Assembly: GCA_014058105.1 (NCBI GenBank)
Contig: JACGCM010001798.1
Span: 620,001-684,000 of the forward strand
DNA: 64,000 nt
Direction of reading: 5' to 3'
Source: Kingdonia uniflora
Lineage: Eukaryota; Streptophyta; Magnoliopsida; Ranunculales; Circaeasteraceae
In this document: positions 33,752 through 43,898 of the stretch, piece by piece
Layout: each line of letters begins with the position of its first letter
Numbering within the stretch: the first letter of the stretch is position 1
Notes under the pieces: generated by a model
The model's database searches: none
What the model was told of the DNA's origin: nothing
What the model saw: only the letters and a program-made list of their open reading frames with translations
Position numbers and translations under genes: made by a program

Positions 33752-35990
33752 ATGATAAAGTGGACTCGTTCTGAGAGAATCCGTTACGCTGCTAAAAAGC
33801 GATTGGCTATTAAGATAGATGATGTGCGTTAACATATTTTTGGGTTGTTGGATTATGATGCTGAATTGCCAGTGAGGGATGTGAATGCTGAGGGTTTGGA
33901 TATGATTGGGATTGAGCGGGAATATGAACGTTATTTTTACAAAGATATGTTCCGAGAAATTATGGTGGACCCAGCAGCTCGAAAGGAAGCAGTGAGATTG
34001 CTGGCTGTGGAGAAGATCGAGTCTGAAGATATGATGATCGCTGGAGAATATCTAATCGGATGTGGTCGCCCAGGTTATCAAGGTTATTTTAGGTATAATT
34101 ATATGTAAAGTGCAATCATAAATAAATGTAAGTTTTTTTTTTAATTTAACAGAAAAGATAAAAGTCAAATTGATCCTCTATAGTTGCAAATGTCATTTGA
34201 GGCTGTTTTGATAAACAATTTTGAATAACTTTGAAGTTAGCTTTGAAAATGACATCACTAGTACTATAAGTATAAGAAATAAGAAGAGAAAAAATACAGG
34301 AGCTTCTAGTTTTATTTATTATGTGAAGCTGCAAAAATCTGATATTGTGTGAGTGTGAGTCATCATGGGTGTGGGAAGGTCAGAGAAAGATATGGAAACA
34401 TGAGAGAAAAATATATTAAAATATGAGGGGAGGGGTAATGATGGAGAGACAGTTTTATTGAGAAGGTACAAGACGTCTAACAAGGATAATGGAAAGGACG
34501 TCTCGATTCCAAAATTGAGGACGAGTCGTGCGAGGCACAATAACTGTTAGCCCTTAGAGATAGAAGGAATAAGTAGTTCTTCTTCCTCATCATTCAAACG
34601 TTTTTCAACTTCTGAAAACTTGGAGAGTACAGAGACAAAAGTGTAAAAAAAATACAGAGGATTTGGTAAGGATTAATCTGAGAGTGATCAATAGTCAAAG
34701 AAAGTTGCGGGCACTTAATCACGTAAGTGGCTATACAACAGCATTGTAAAGGAAGGACTTGGCGCTACTGTGGATTCTCATTCTGACACTGAAGGTTAGT
34801 AGACACGTGCACTATATGTTTGTATTTTTTCGCAAATTGTAATCTGTTATAAGCAAATCTCTCGCGCGAAGATGAGGCACTCTAATGTAACTGAGAATTT
34901 GAAGAGGAGTTGGATAGGGTGAGGGAGGCGAATGAGGACAGAGAAGGCCAGCATGTAAAGGTACATTTTAAATTTGTTGAGGCAACCCAGACTGTTGTCG
35001 ACCTCACTTGCAAGATCAAGGTAAAAGATGCTGAAATTTACAAAGGGCTAAAGGAGCTTGCGGGGATAAAAGAACACCCCGTAAAGCTTCAAAGTCGGAT
35101 TAACATGCTGATGGTAAATAGTAGGTAGGCTGAAATAGCTCAATTCCATATTCAGGCGCTAGAAAGATCGGAGGGACAATCTCGAGTTGATCTTCATAAT
35201 TGTAGAAGCGAGCTGGAGTGACTGAAGCAGAAAATGATTGAAAAGGATAACGAGTTGAAGGTAGCTTGAGAGAATCTATTGACTTCGGAAGCTGCAATCA
35301 AACACTTGCATATAGCCCTACCTGCCAGGATATGGAGCTTTGGGCGATGCAACGAAAGTGTGGCAAGTTAATTGAGAGGGTGGCACCATTGAAGACCGAA
35401 TTGGCGCAAGCCAAAGTGCGCGACAGGAATGCCGAGGCTGGAGAGCGACTGAGGAGGAGTAGAAATGATGCTAAGGTTCCTCTAGTCCAAGGAGATGTAG
35501 TTAGCATGTCAAGTCGAATTAGGGAGCTAGGGGCATGTGCAGAAAGGGAATGCAAACTTAAGGGAGTGCCAACATAAGTTGGATGCTACTCTTGTCAGGG
35601 AAAAGGTCTTGGAAGGGGAAATCAAGGTAAAGGAAAAGGGAATGCAAACTTAAGGGAGTGCCAACATAAGTTGGATGCTACTCTTGTCAGGGAGAAGGTC
35701 TTGGAAGGGGAAATCAAGGTAAAGGAAATTTTGATGAAGAAGAAAGATGACTTGTAAAATAATACTTCGGCCAGAGAAGAAGAGTTGAATGCATAAATCG
35801 AGAGACTTCACGCTCATGTGGCAGACCTAGAGACCATTAATCAGGTTGAATCAGCTAAAGCCGTCAAAAAATTGGAAGAGAGTATAGCTTTTGATGCTTT
35901 GACAGGAAGGGAAATGGTACATCAGAAGAGGTTGTATGCGATTTTGGAGTCACGCCTCGAAAAGGTGAGATCTCACCATTCAAAGATATA
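33752..35990 (+). pseudogene. antisense coiled-coil ORF of the Gypsy element, degraded
   Basis: Frames on the strand opposite to gag-pol join into one coiled-coil-rich protein. It starts MIKWTRSERIRYAAKKRLAI (one stop after DDVR), then LLDYDAELPVRDVNAEGLDM and EYERYFYKDMFREIMVDPAA. It continues with an acidic/serine-rich part near 34560-34640 and a long heptad-type stretch from about 34890 to 35990 (ELDRVREANEDREGQH, KIKVKDAEIYKGLKELAGIK, LERSEGQSRVDLHNCRSELE, KVLEGEIKVKE, LHAHVADLETINQ). AG/GT junctions (for example near 34796) suggest introns. A 92-bp tandem duplication and several stops break it. No enzymatic motif was seen; its role in the element is unknown. The base calls and frames are read by eye. 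Confidence 0.55.
35546..35729 (+). repeat. 92-bp tandem duplication
   Basis: Two nearly identical copies (35546-35637 and 35638-35729), each starting GGGAATGCAAACTTAAGGG. As 92 is not a multiple of three, the duplication throws the coiled-coil frame. The near identity shows that it is a young event. Confidence 0.9.
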
Positions 35991-36312
35991 GTTGTATCTA
36001 ATGCATCACACTCAGATCTTTAAAATTTGATCGTTGCATATTTTGTAGAGGAAGTAAAAAGACTTGAGTTAGAATGAGATACCTAGTTCAAGAGCTTGTC
36101 TGACAAGGGATGCATTTGTAGAGTTAATATAGATCGAGGGAACTGTATGGCCTTCATAGAAGCGAATTTAGGCCCTCGACCTACTGATCTGATAGAGAGG
36201 GGTAGAGTTGTTGTAACTCACAAACGGAATTCTGATCGACCTTTTACCGTAGGGTAAAGTTCAGCTGACATCCCAACAGTATACAAGAATCTATTGTAAT
36301 GTGGCCTGAAAA

Positions 36313-36845
36313 TAAATAGTATTTGTCGCAGACATATTGAAATATATGAAAGCTAGTATGATCTTTGCCTTATCTTATGTCTAGTGGGGTCTTTGATATA
36401 AAACAAATTTTTACATTTATTCTAATCGCAGAGATGGGTTAAGTTAGTCAAACCAAGTGAATCATGATTTAACTGTAGTAATGTTGTAGACATATTGAAA
36501 GAGATGAAGGCTAGTATTACCTTTGCCTTATCTTATGCCTGTTAAAGTAGTTAATATAAAACAAGTTTCCACATTTTTTTTAATCACAGAGATTTAGTAG
36601 AGTCAGCCAAACCAAGTGTTATCCTTGATTTAACTGGTATAATATCCCAAACAAGTTGAAGTAGATGAAGGCTAGTATTATCTTTGCCCTATCTTATGTT
36701 TGGTAGAGTTTTTGATATAAAATAAGTTTCTACATTTGTTTCAATCGCAGAGATTTAGTAGAGTCAGCCAAACCAAGTATTACCCTTGATTTAACTAGTA
36801 TAAGATCGATTGAAAGCTAGTATTATCTATGCTTTAATCTATAGA
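36313..36845. repeat. about 3.3 tandem copies of a 145-161-bp unit
   Basis: The landmark GAA(A/G)GCTAGTAT recurs at 36348, 36506, 36667 and 36812. It is followed each time by TTTGCC(T/C)TATCTTATG, a GATATAAAA segment, AATCGCAGAGAT and CCAAACCAAGT. Copies differ by substitutions and small indels. The array lies between integrase and the antisense ORF of the Gypsy element. Confidence 0.85.
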
Positions 36846-37424
36846 ATGTAGTTGAATCTATGTAAGTAGAGAGATGTTGTAAAAAACTTAGAAGTTTCAT
36901 TGATCAGTTCAGAATTTACATTGGATGGAAATGAAAATTTCACTTTTGGAATTGAAAAAACAAAAGTGAGAAATAGAAATGGAGTAGTGAGATGCTTAGC
37001 GATAGTATCGCTTCAGTCACCTAGTGTTTCAAGGATTCAAAATGGGGATTCCTTCTTCTGTCATGAGATAATATGATCACAGGCCTGAGAGGTCTGTAAT
37101 AATGAATGGACCCTCCCAATTATCGATTAATTTTCTAGCGTAAGGCTATTTACGATATTGAGGAATCTCTCTAAGGACGAGATCGTCGATTTGGAAGGTA
37201 CGATTTCTGACTCGCCTGTTATACGATCTAGCTAGAATATGATGATATCGGCCTAGGTTAGCGATGGTGCATTCCCTGGTTTCATCGATCATAGTAAGAT
37301 TGCAAGCCAATTCGAACTTATTTTCCTCGTCAGTTAGATCGTGATTTCAAACTGGATGATGGTATTTATAAGGAATGATGGCCTTAGAACTATAGGCAAG
37401 GAGTAATGGGGTGCATCTGGCTGA
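36846..37424. other. Gypsy element, region after integrase core
   Basis: On the minus strand this should hold the C-terminal end of integrase. Fragments such as ELACNLTMIDETREC and YRRRVRNRTF (about 37190-37310) fit a Gypsy integrase C-terminal region. Frames are broken. Confidence 0.4.
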
Positions 37425-40400
37425 CTATCGGGGAGTGGTACGTATACCCATAGGACATGAGGTAATTCTCGAACCCAATTCCCTTTTGTCTATTAGTGAA
37501 GTCATTTTTTGAGTCCATCCACAATGGTTTTGTTGGTAATTTAGGCTTAGCCATTGCCTCGAGGATAGTAAGGATTGGATAGTGAGTGGATGATATTGTG
37601 CAGGTTGAGGAAGGTTACAATTTTTTTCTCCAAATAATTGGGGCCCGTTATCGATACAAATTAGGTGTTCCCAGATAAAAGAAATGGCCTCTTCTTCTCT
37701 GGTTCGACATAGTAGAACTGCTTCTACCCATTTTATAAAATAATTGGTAGTTAAGAGTAGGTGACGGCGGTTACCTGGAAAGTTAGGGAATTCGCCGATG
37801 AGATCAAGTCCCCATCTTTTGAATGGCCAGAACACCTTGCTTGCATGGAGTTCGAGCGCAGAGCGTGTATCATGTGTTCATCTCTTTGGCAGGCGTCACA
37901 TCTGTGTGACTACTCCCCTGCTTGCTTGCGCATGCCAAGCCAGAATATTCCTTGCTTAATAGCTATGTTTACTAGTGATCGACCTGAAGCATGGGAGCCA
38001 CAAGTCCCTTCATGTAGTTCACGGAGCATTTCAACTACTTTTGGTTTAGAGAGGCACTTGAGGTAAGGCCCCATGATGGAAAGGCGGTATAGTATACCAT
38101 TTTGATTTGTGTAGCGCTTAGAGTTACTGATCAACGGTCGGCGCTCTTTTGGATCTGCTGGAAGTGATCCGTTGTAACTGTTGTCAATACCAAGGTAGGT
38201 TAAGAAAGGCTTTTGCCAATCGTCGTCTCCCCCTTTATCGCCCCCAGTGCTAATCGTGCATACAGAAATACGATCAATGCTGGGGGTTGAAATGATTTCG
38301 ATCAAGAGATATCGAACTTTTGTACCCAAGACCCCGGCTAGATATGCCAAGGAATCGACGTATCTATTTTTACCTCGAGGAAGATAATCGAGAGTTACAT
38401 TTGCGAACTTGCTCATCCTATCTGCAACGAGGGTTGCATATTCGATTATCTTTCTATTCTTCTTATATTGATCAGAGTAATAGTGGACGATGAGTAGTGA
38501 ATCTGTGTAAACTGAGAGTTCGGGGACATCAAGCTCAAGAGTAAGGTTGAGTTCATGAATGAGAGCTTGGAATTCGGTGACATTATTTCAGGCCTCAAAA
38601 TCCATGCAGATTGATTTCTTAATTCTGTCATTGGAAGGGGTAATCAATAAGATTCTGATTCCTGACCCTGCAGGTCCTGCTGATCCATCCGTAAGAAGTC
38701 TTCACCCTTTTGTTGTAATCCATTCAGCTCGTTCATCAAACGGTTGGTTTGGGAGGTGGATCTTAGGGAGTTTCTTCTATAAGGTCAGGATCGTGTTCCT
38801 CCCACTTGGGATCTTCCACTAGAAAATCCGCGAGAAAATCGGTAACGGCCTGACCCTTCTCAGAATGATGTTGTTCAAACTTTATATCATGCTCTCCCAA
38901 ACTGATTGACCACTATTGTACTCTCCTTGATTTTACTTTCTTGGATAAAACCTCCCAAAGTGGGCAGTTCTTCATAAATTTGACTGAATGAGCTTGGAAG
39001 TAGTGCTTGAGTTTCTGTGAAGTGTAAACAAAAGTGAGAAGAAGTTTCTCAATTTTAAAGTACCTCAATTCCGTTGGTGTGAGGGTTCTTCTAATGAAGT
39101 AGACTTGTTTTTCAATTTTTCCCTTCAAGGCGAATAAGAACCAAGCTGAGTAAAGTATTCATGACTGCTAGGTAGATAATCAGTTCCTCATTATCTACTG
39201 GGGTCCTCATTATGGGAGACTTCCCCAAATAGGTTTTGAGATCTAGAAAAGTTGCTTCGCATTCTGGTGTCCATATGACTTTTGTATTTGGCTAAACTTT
39301 TCCTCATTTGGTACAACCGTGGAGTAATAGGAATAGCCAATGACAGCGGTCTAAAGATTTTGAAATGAAACGGTTGATAGTGGCATTCTTGCCAGTAAGT
39401 TTCTGAACGTCTTTCATTATTTTTGGAGAAGGCATATTAAGAAGAACCCAAATCTGATCTGGATAGGCCTCAATCCCCTTCTTGCTGATGAGGTAGCCTA
39501 GAAATCAGCTAGAATGTATCCCGAATTGACACTTATCAGGGTTGATATGCATCATGTAAGATCGAAGAATGTTAAATATAGTGTTGAGATCTGAGATATG
39601 ATTGGCTGACTGTACGTTCTTGCACAAGAGATCGTCGATGTAGACTTTAACGACTTTCCCTAAATGTGTTTTGAACATAGTAGTCATTAACCGTTGATAT
39701 GTGGCCCCTGCATTTTTTAGTCCGAAGGGCATTACTTTATAGCAATAAAGACCTCTTTCAGTGATGAAAGTTATCTTTTCTTGATCTTCTTCCAAAAGTG
39801 GAATTTGATTGTATCCCAAAACATCATCTATCATGGATAGGAGGTCATGGCCTGCTGTAGAATCGAGGATCTAATAAATATTGGGAAGAGAAAAATTATC
39901 CTTTGGAGTATGTTTGTTCATATCGGTGAAATCTAAGTAAACTCAGACTTTTTCGTTCTTCTTTAGGACAGCGACAATATTAGATATCCAATCTGGATAT
40001 TTGGCTTCTCGAATGAATTCTACTTTGATCAATTTCTCAATCTCGGCGTTAACTTCATCTCGAAGATGAGGAGATAGTCGTCATTGTTTCTGTTTGACCA
40101 CCATGGCGTTGATGTTGATGGCCAATTTGTGACATGCCTTGGCCGGATCGGCCCCAGGCATTTCTTCGAAAGACCACGCAAAAACATCTCAATTTAGTTG
40201 CAAGAACTGAATGAGAGTATCTTTTTCATGTTGAACCAGCTTAGTACCAATGAAAGTACCTCTGTTAGGTCCATCAATATTGATATATTTTGTGGGCTCC
40301 TCCGTAGAAGGTTGATCGTTGAGGTGATCAGCTTCCAATAATTGTTATGCAGCAAATCTGTCAAAAGTATCTAGGATAGCAGAGACGGTATTTTCGCAAG

Positions 40401-40773
40401 CTCGAGAAAGCTTCTAACTACCCCTGATCTCATAAATACCATTGTTGTGTTTGAATCAGAATACTTGATGATTGGTGGAAGCGATCGCTTCCATGTTGTG
40501 AATCCAGCAGTGACTCGTAATCCCGATATAATAAAATTTAGCGTTGATGATATATAAAACTACGTCGATGGTGGCTAGTCCTACGGTGATAGGTAAGATG
40601 ATCTTGTCTACTCGTTCTTCTCTAGAACCATTGAACCCACTAATATCGGTGTCGCTCAGAATAACTTGATCGGCCAAACCCATCTGGTCGATAGTGCTCT
40701 GAAATAGAATCTCAATACCACTTCCAGTATCGATCATCATTGTGTGCATGACAAACTTCTTCATTTTGAGCAT
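37425..40773 (-). pseudogene. protease-reverse transcriptase-RNase H-integrase region of the Gypsy element
   Basis: In minus-strand order: protease with MMIDTGSGIEILF at about 40740 and the following GFNGSREERVD; reverse transcriptase with FTDMNKHTPKDNFSLPN near 39920, GLYCYKVMPFGLKNAGATYQ near 39730 and the catalytic box YIDD near 39640; RNase H text to about 38900 (RRTLTPTELRYFKIEKLLL). A second RNase H-like block follows at about 38590-38350 (ALIHELNLTLELDVPELSVY, LDYLPRGKNRYVDSLAYLA). Integrase has a zinc-binding region (MLRELHEGTCGSHASGRSLV, near 37990) and a core start (WPFKRWGLDLIGEFP, near 37820; the first catalytic Asp is in LDLIG). Frameshifts and stops occur throughout. Confidence 0.84.
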
Positions 40774-40778
40774 TATTA

Positions 40779-42617
40779 CTAACGCATCATGATGTAGAAA
40801 TTTGACATGGCTAGTATCGCAATCTTCGAAGGAAATCCCAAATCGGCGATTGCTCGACGCATGAAGAAGTTTGGCTTCTTTATCTTGAGGTGTAAGATCG
40901 CAGCATTCTGATAGTCTCCTACGCTTAGATCTATTATAATTGGTGATCTGAGATTTCGATCATGTTGTTGTAGTGCATATGGTAAAGAGCATCTCCTCAG
41001 CTTGATCATTGACCTGAATAACTATAAGCTGCTTCTTATAGCTGCCATCTTTGCATGATTCCAGGTCGACAATATATTCGATCATCCATCCCTCTTTAAA
41101 AATATACTCAAACAACCTCTGTAAAGCATAAAAATTGTCAGTAGAATGATAATTTAACTTATGGTACAGGCAATATGGTCGATTATCGATTGGTTCCAGT
41201 GGTTGAGAGACGCGGTAGAGCTTATCCTTCAAAAGTAGTAAAAAAATTGTGGAGATTCAGACGTTCATCTTTAGGAGGATGGGTTTGTTCGGCGGACCGC
41301 CTTTCCGGGGGTAGCCAGTATTGCCCTAAGTGCGCTTCTGATTTCCCTGTTCCTCCTTTGTTTCAGTGCTTCGATCTGTAGATGGACCTTTGGTGGTGAG
41401 GATGAATTTAGTAGATTTTTGTTACTCAGGCATCATCCTCTAGGGTTAATGTAGCTATTGACCTTAGTGATCATATCCTCTAAGGTTGTAGGTTTGTTGA
41501 GAAAGAGGTGTTATTTGGCCTTGCAGTCGAGCAGGAGCGCGTTGGTAAAAGCAGCAACAACTATTTTTTTATCAAGGTTATCCACTTTATGCGCGAGCTC
41601 TAAAAACTTCTTCGCAAAAGTCACGAGTTTTTCTCTGTGTGACTGTTTGAGACTGATAAGAGGATACAAATTCTCCTTTTTGTCCCTGTTGTGAGCATAT
41701 GTCTTAATGAACTATTTCTGTAGCTGGTCAAATGTATATATGGAGTCCTCAGGAAGAGAGTGGAACCATCAAAGTAGCTCCTCTTGCAGACTTGTGGCGA
41801 ACAGATGGCAGAGGATGTGGTTGAAAGTGGAGTATAACCCTAATGAATCACGGTACTGTTGAATGTGCTCCTTCGGGTCGGTACCTTTGTATTTACGAAT
41901 TTTTGGTGTATGGAAACCTTTTGGTATCTCCATATCGAATAGTTCTTTGGCAATCAGATTTCCTTGTAATTTTGTGATGTCGTCGGAAGTACCCATAACT
42001 TGTGCTTCGATCAACTCCTTAATTCGTTGGTCCATATGCTCTTTCGTGACGTAATGACGTGTTGGTTGAATCGCTGGACGAGCAAGTTGTGGATGATAAG
42101 TACCAATACCTTTACTCAAACGATCTCGTACTGGAACTTGATGTTGAGGTCGCTGTTCTTCCTCCTGACGGACAGAAATTTGGTGGCCTCGATTGGCTTC
42201 GGACTTAACTTTACCCCCCAAATGTATGGAGGGTTGTGGTTCGTGCTGAAGATTCCAGAAAATAGCTTTACTGGCGACTCCTCGGGGTCCCAATCTATCC
42301 CTTGCAGAAACACGAGAGGTCTTTGGCAATAGATCGTAACCTCTTATTGGAGAAGCCTGCTGGGTATTTTGCAGAGCCTCTAGGGCAGTCTGTATTATTG
42401 TCATCCAGTCTTCATATCATTTGAGCACTGTCAAACGAGCTTGTCATTCTGTGTCAAGCTCTTTCTCACGAAGCTCCCAATCCTTAGTTAACTAAAGTTC
42501 AAGCTCGGCGTGTTTCTCTGTTTCAGCATTAAGATTTGCCCGTAACTCTATAAGTTGCCCCAGCTCTATTGAAATGTCGAGCCGGATGCCTGTAGCCGGT
42601 CGTCTGGAAGTAACCAT
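40779..42617 (-). pseudogene. gag region of the Gypsy element
   Basis: ATG at 42617 follows the LTR and primer site at short distance (MVTSRRPATGIRLDIS). A coiled-coil stretch follows (LRANLNAETEKHAELEL), then a Gln-rich linker, PKIRKYKGTDPKEHIQQYRD and LYSTFNHILCHLFATSLQEE at about 41880-41770. These are typical of the capsid part of Tat/Athila gag. Later pieces (HREKLVTFAKKFLELAHKVD near 41600; YCLYHKLNYHSTDNFYALQR near 41150) give the C-terminal part, including a degenerate cysteine/histidine box. Stops interrupt it. Confidence 0.75.
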
Positions 42618-42669
42618 GATTAAAAATTATAGTAAAAGAATGCCTTAGGATATCGTGGAAATGCAATCT

Positions 42670-42687
42670 TTCCCACAGACGGTGCCA
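42670..42687 (-). other. primer-binding site of the Gypsy element
   Basis: The minus strand reads TGGCACCGTCTGTGGGAA directly after the LTR end. Plant Gypsy elements often show TGGCGCCGTCTGTGGGAA here. One base differs. Confidence 0.8.
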
Positions 42688-42689
42688 AA

Positions 42690-43301
42690 TGTAATGGCCA
42701 AATTCTGTAAGCTCAAAATGGTTTGGAATTTTCTATCACACCAATGAACCTGCGACAATATTCTAATGGAAAATAAGAAATGACACAGGTGATTTTAGTG
42801 TGGAAAACCTCTGAATAGGTAAATAACCACGACCTCGAGTGGAGGATTTTTATAAAAGTATATTTATTGCTTGAGGTAGATATCTTATTGGAAGTGATCT
42901 CTGGATGTAGAAATATTTGAACCTTGTAACTAAGAAGTTTGAATGTTTTTAAGAATCTAGAACAAGTAGTTTCTTGGTGATCTCTTGTGTCATTTTTCTA
43001 GTCCTTATCTCTTCTGGAACTTCTTCTTTATATAAGCCTTCTCCGCAGTTCTTCATCGTGCTGAAGTACATTCTCCGAACAATGTGGCTAGTGGCGGTTG
43101 ACTGAGTAACTGACGAGTTCATGAGAGACAGGTATCTTTGACTGGTTAAGGTTTTTTAGTTTGAAGTTCAACCCACATTCTGTACCAGTTCGTAGAGTAG
43201 GTTAAAATATTGACTGGAGAAGTCATGTTGAAAATGCGTGAGTCTGAGATAGAGGTAATTCGGACTGGCGACAGCTCGATTTTAGGTGAGATCGAGGGAT
43301 A
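42690..43301 (-). repeat. 5' LTR of the Gypsy element
   Basis: Direct match to 31536-32157 over about 610 bp, with the same GAGATCGAGGGATA text at its outer end but without the last bases. The matching landmark GTAATGGCCAAATT starts both copies. Confidence 0.87.
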
Positions 43302-43898
43302 GGAATATTATTACAATTGAGGGATTCTAAGTTATAGTATGAAACAATCACAATGCATAAACTGAGATGAGAGGAATCACCGGATGGTCACTTAGTTTAG
43401 GACATGACACTTATGAAATATATTGATATTAAAGTGAAAAAGAAATCAACTTGTTGCTCATGCATGGTTAGCTTCTTCTTCCCCTAGATGTTGTTGTTGT
43501 CATGGTTTTCTTGCAATGGTTCAACTTGTTGCTTATGCATCCCCTCTACATGGAGATTGTCATAATTTAGGCTAGAAACGGTTATAGAGTAATCAAGCAG
43601 AATGTGAGGGGTTATACGTAGTATAGAAGTTATACTTACTTGTTTCGAGTACCTTCATTTTAAGAAGTGGGCAGGTCCGTCTGTCGTGGTTGCCAAATAC
43701 TCCACATCTTGTGCATGTTCTCTTCTTCTTCTCAGCAGCTTCCTCCATCCCCCCCCCCCTTCTATCTCCCTTTTTTCTTGTGATCTAATTTGGCTCGACC
43801 CTTGGTTTGAACAACAAGAGGGTCCAAAATAGCAGTTACTGACATCATAGATTCCATGAAAGGACTTGACATGGTTGGTTCTGATGGTTCCAAGACTG
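43302..43898. other. MULE DNA downstream of the transposase gene
   Basis: AT-rich. It contains a run of C at about 43750-43760 and repeated CATGCAT/TTGCT(C/T)ATGCAT words. The zinc-knuckle or tail exon of the transposase could lie here but was not recognised. Confidence 0.35.

Larger units (their letters stand above)
31536..43301 (-). mobile_element. Ty3/gypsy retrotransposon, Tat-like lineage, nested in the MULE
   Basis: Matching LTRs lie at both ends. On the minus strand the order is 5' LTR (43301-42690), primer site, gag, protease, reverse transcriptase, RNase H and a second RNase H-like region, integrase, a 5-kb non-pol region, polypurine tract and 3' LTR (32157-31536). A second RNase H after the first and a long tail region with antisense ORFs are features of the Tat group. 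The outer end of the right LTR lacks about 10 bp present in the left one and no target duplication was found, so that end is eroded. Confidence 0.86.

Noticed and set aside
41175..42332. Plus-strand frames within the Gypsy gag region
   Set aside because: The minus strand codes for gag here; these frames have no independent support.
31536..43301. Perfect target duplication for the Gypsy element
   Set aside because: AGTAA before the left LTR has no match after the right LTR, whose last bases are missing; I therefore do not claim a duplication.
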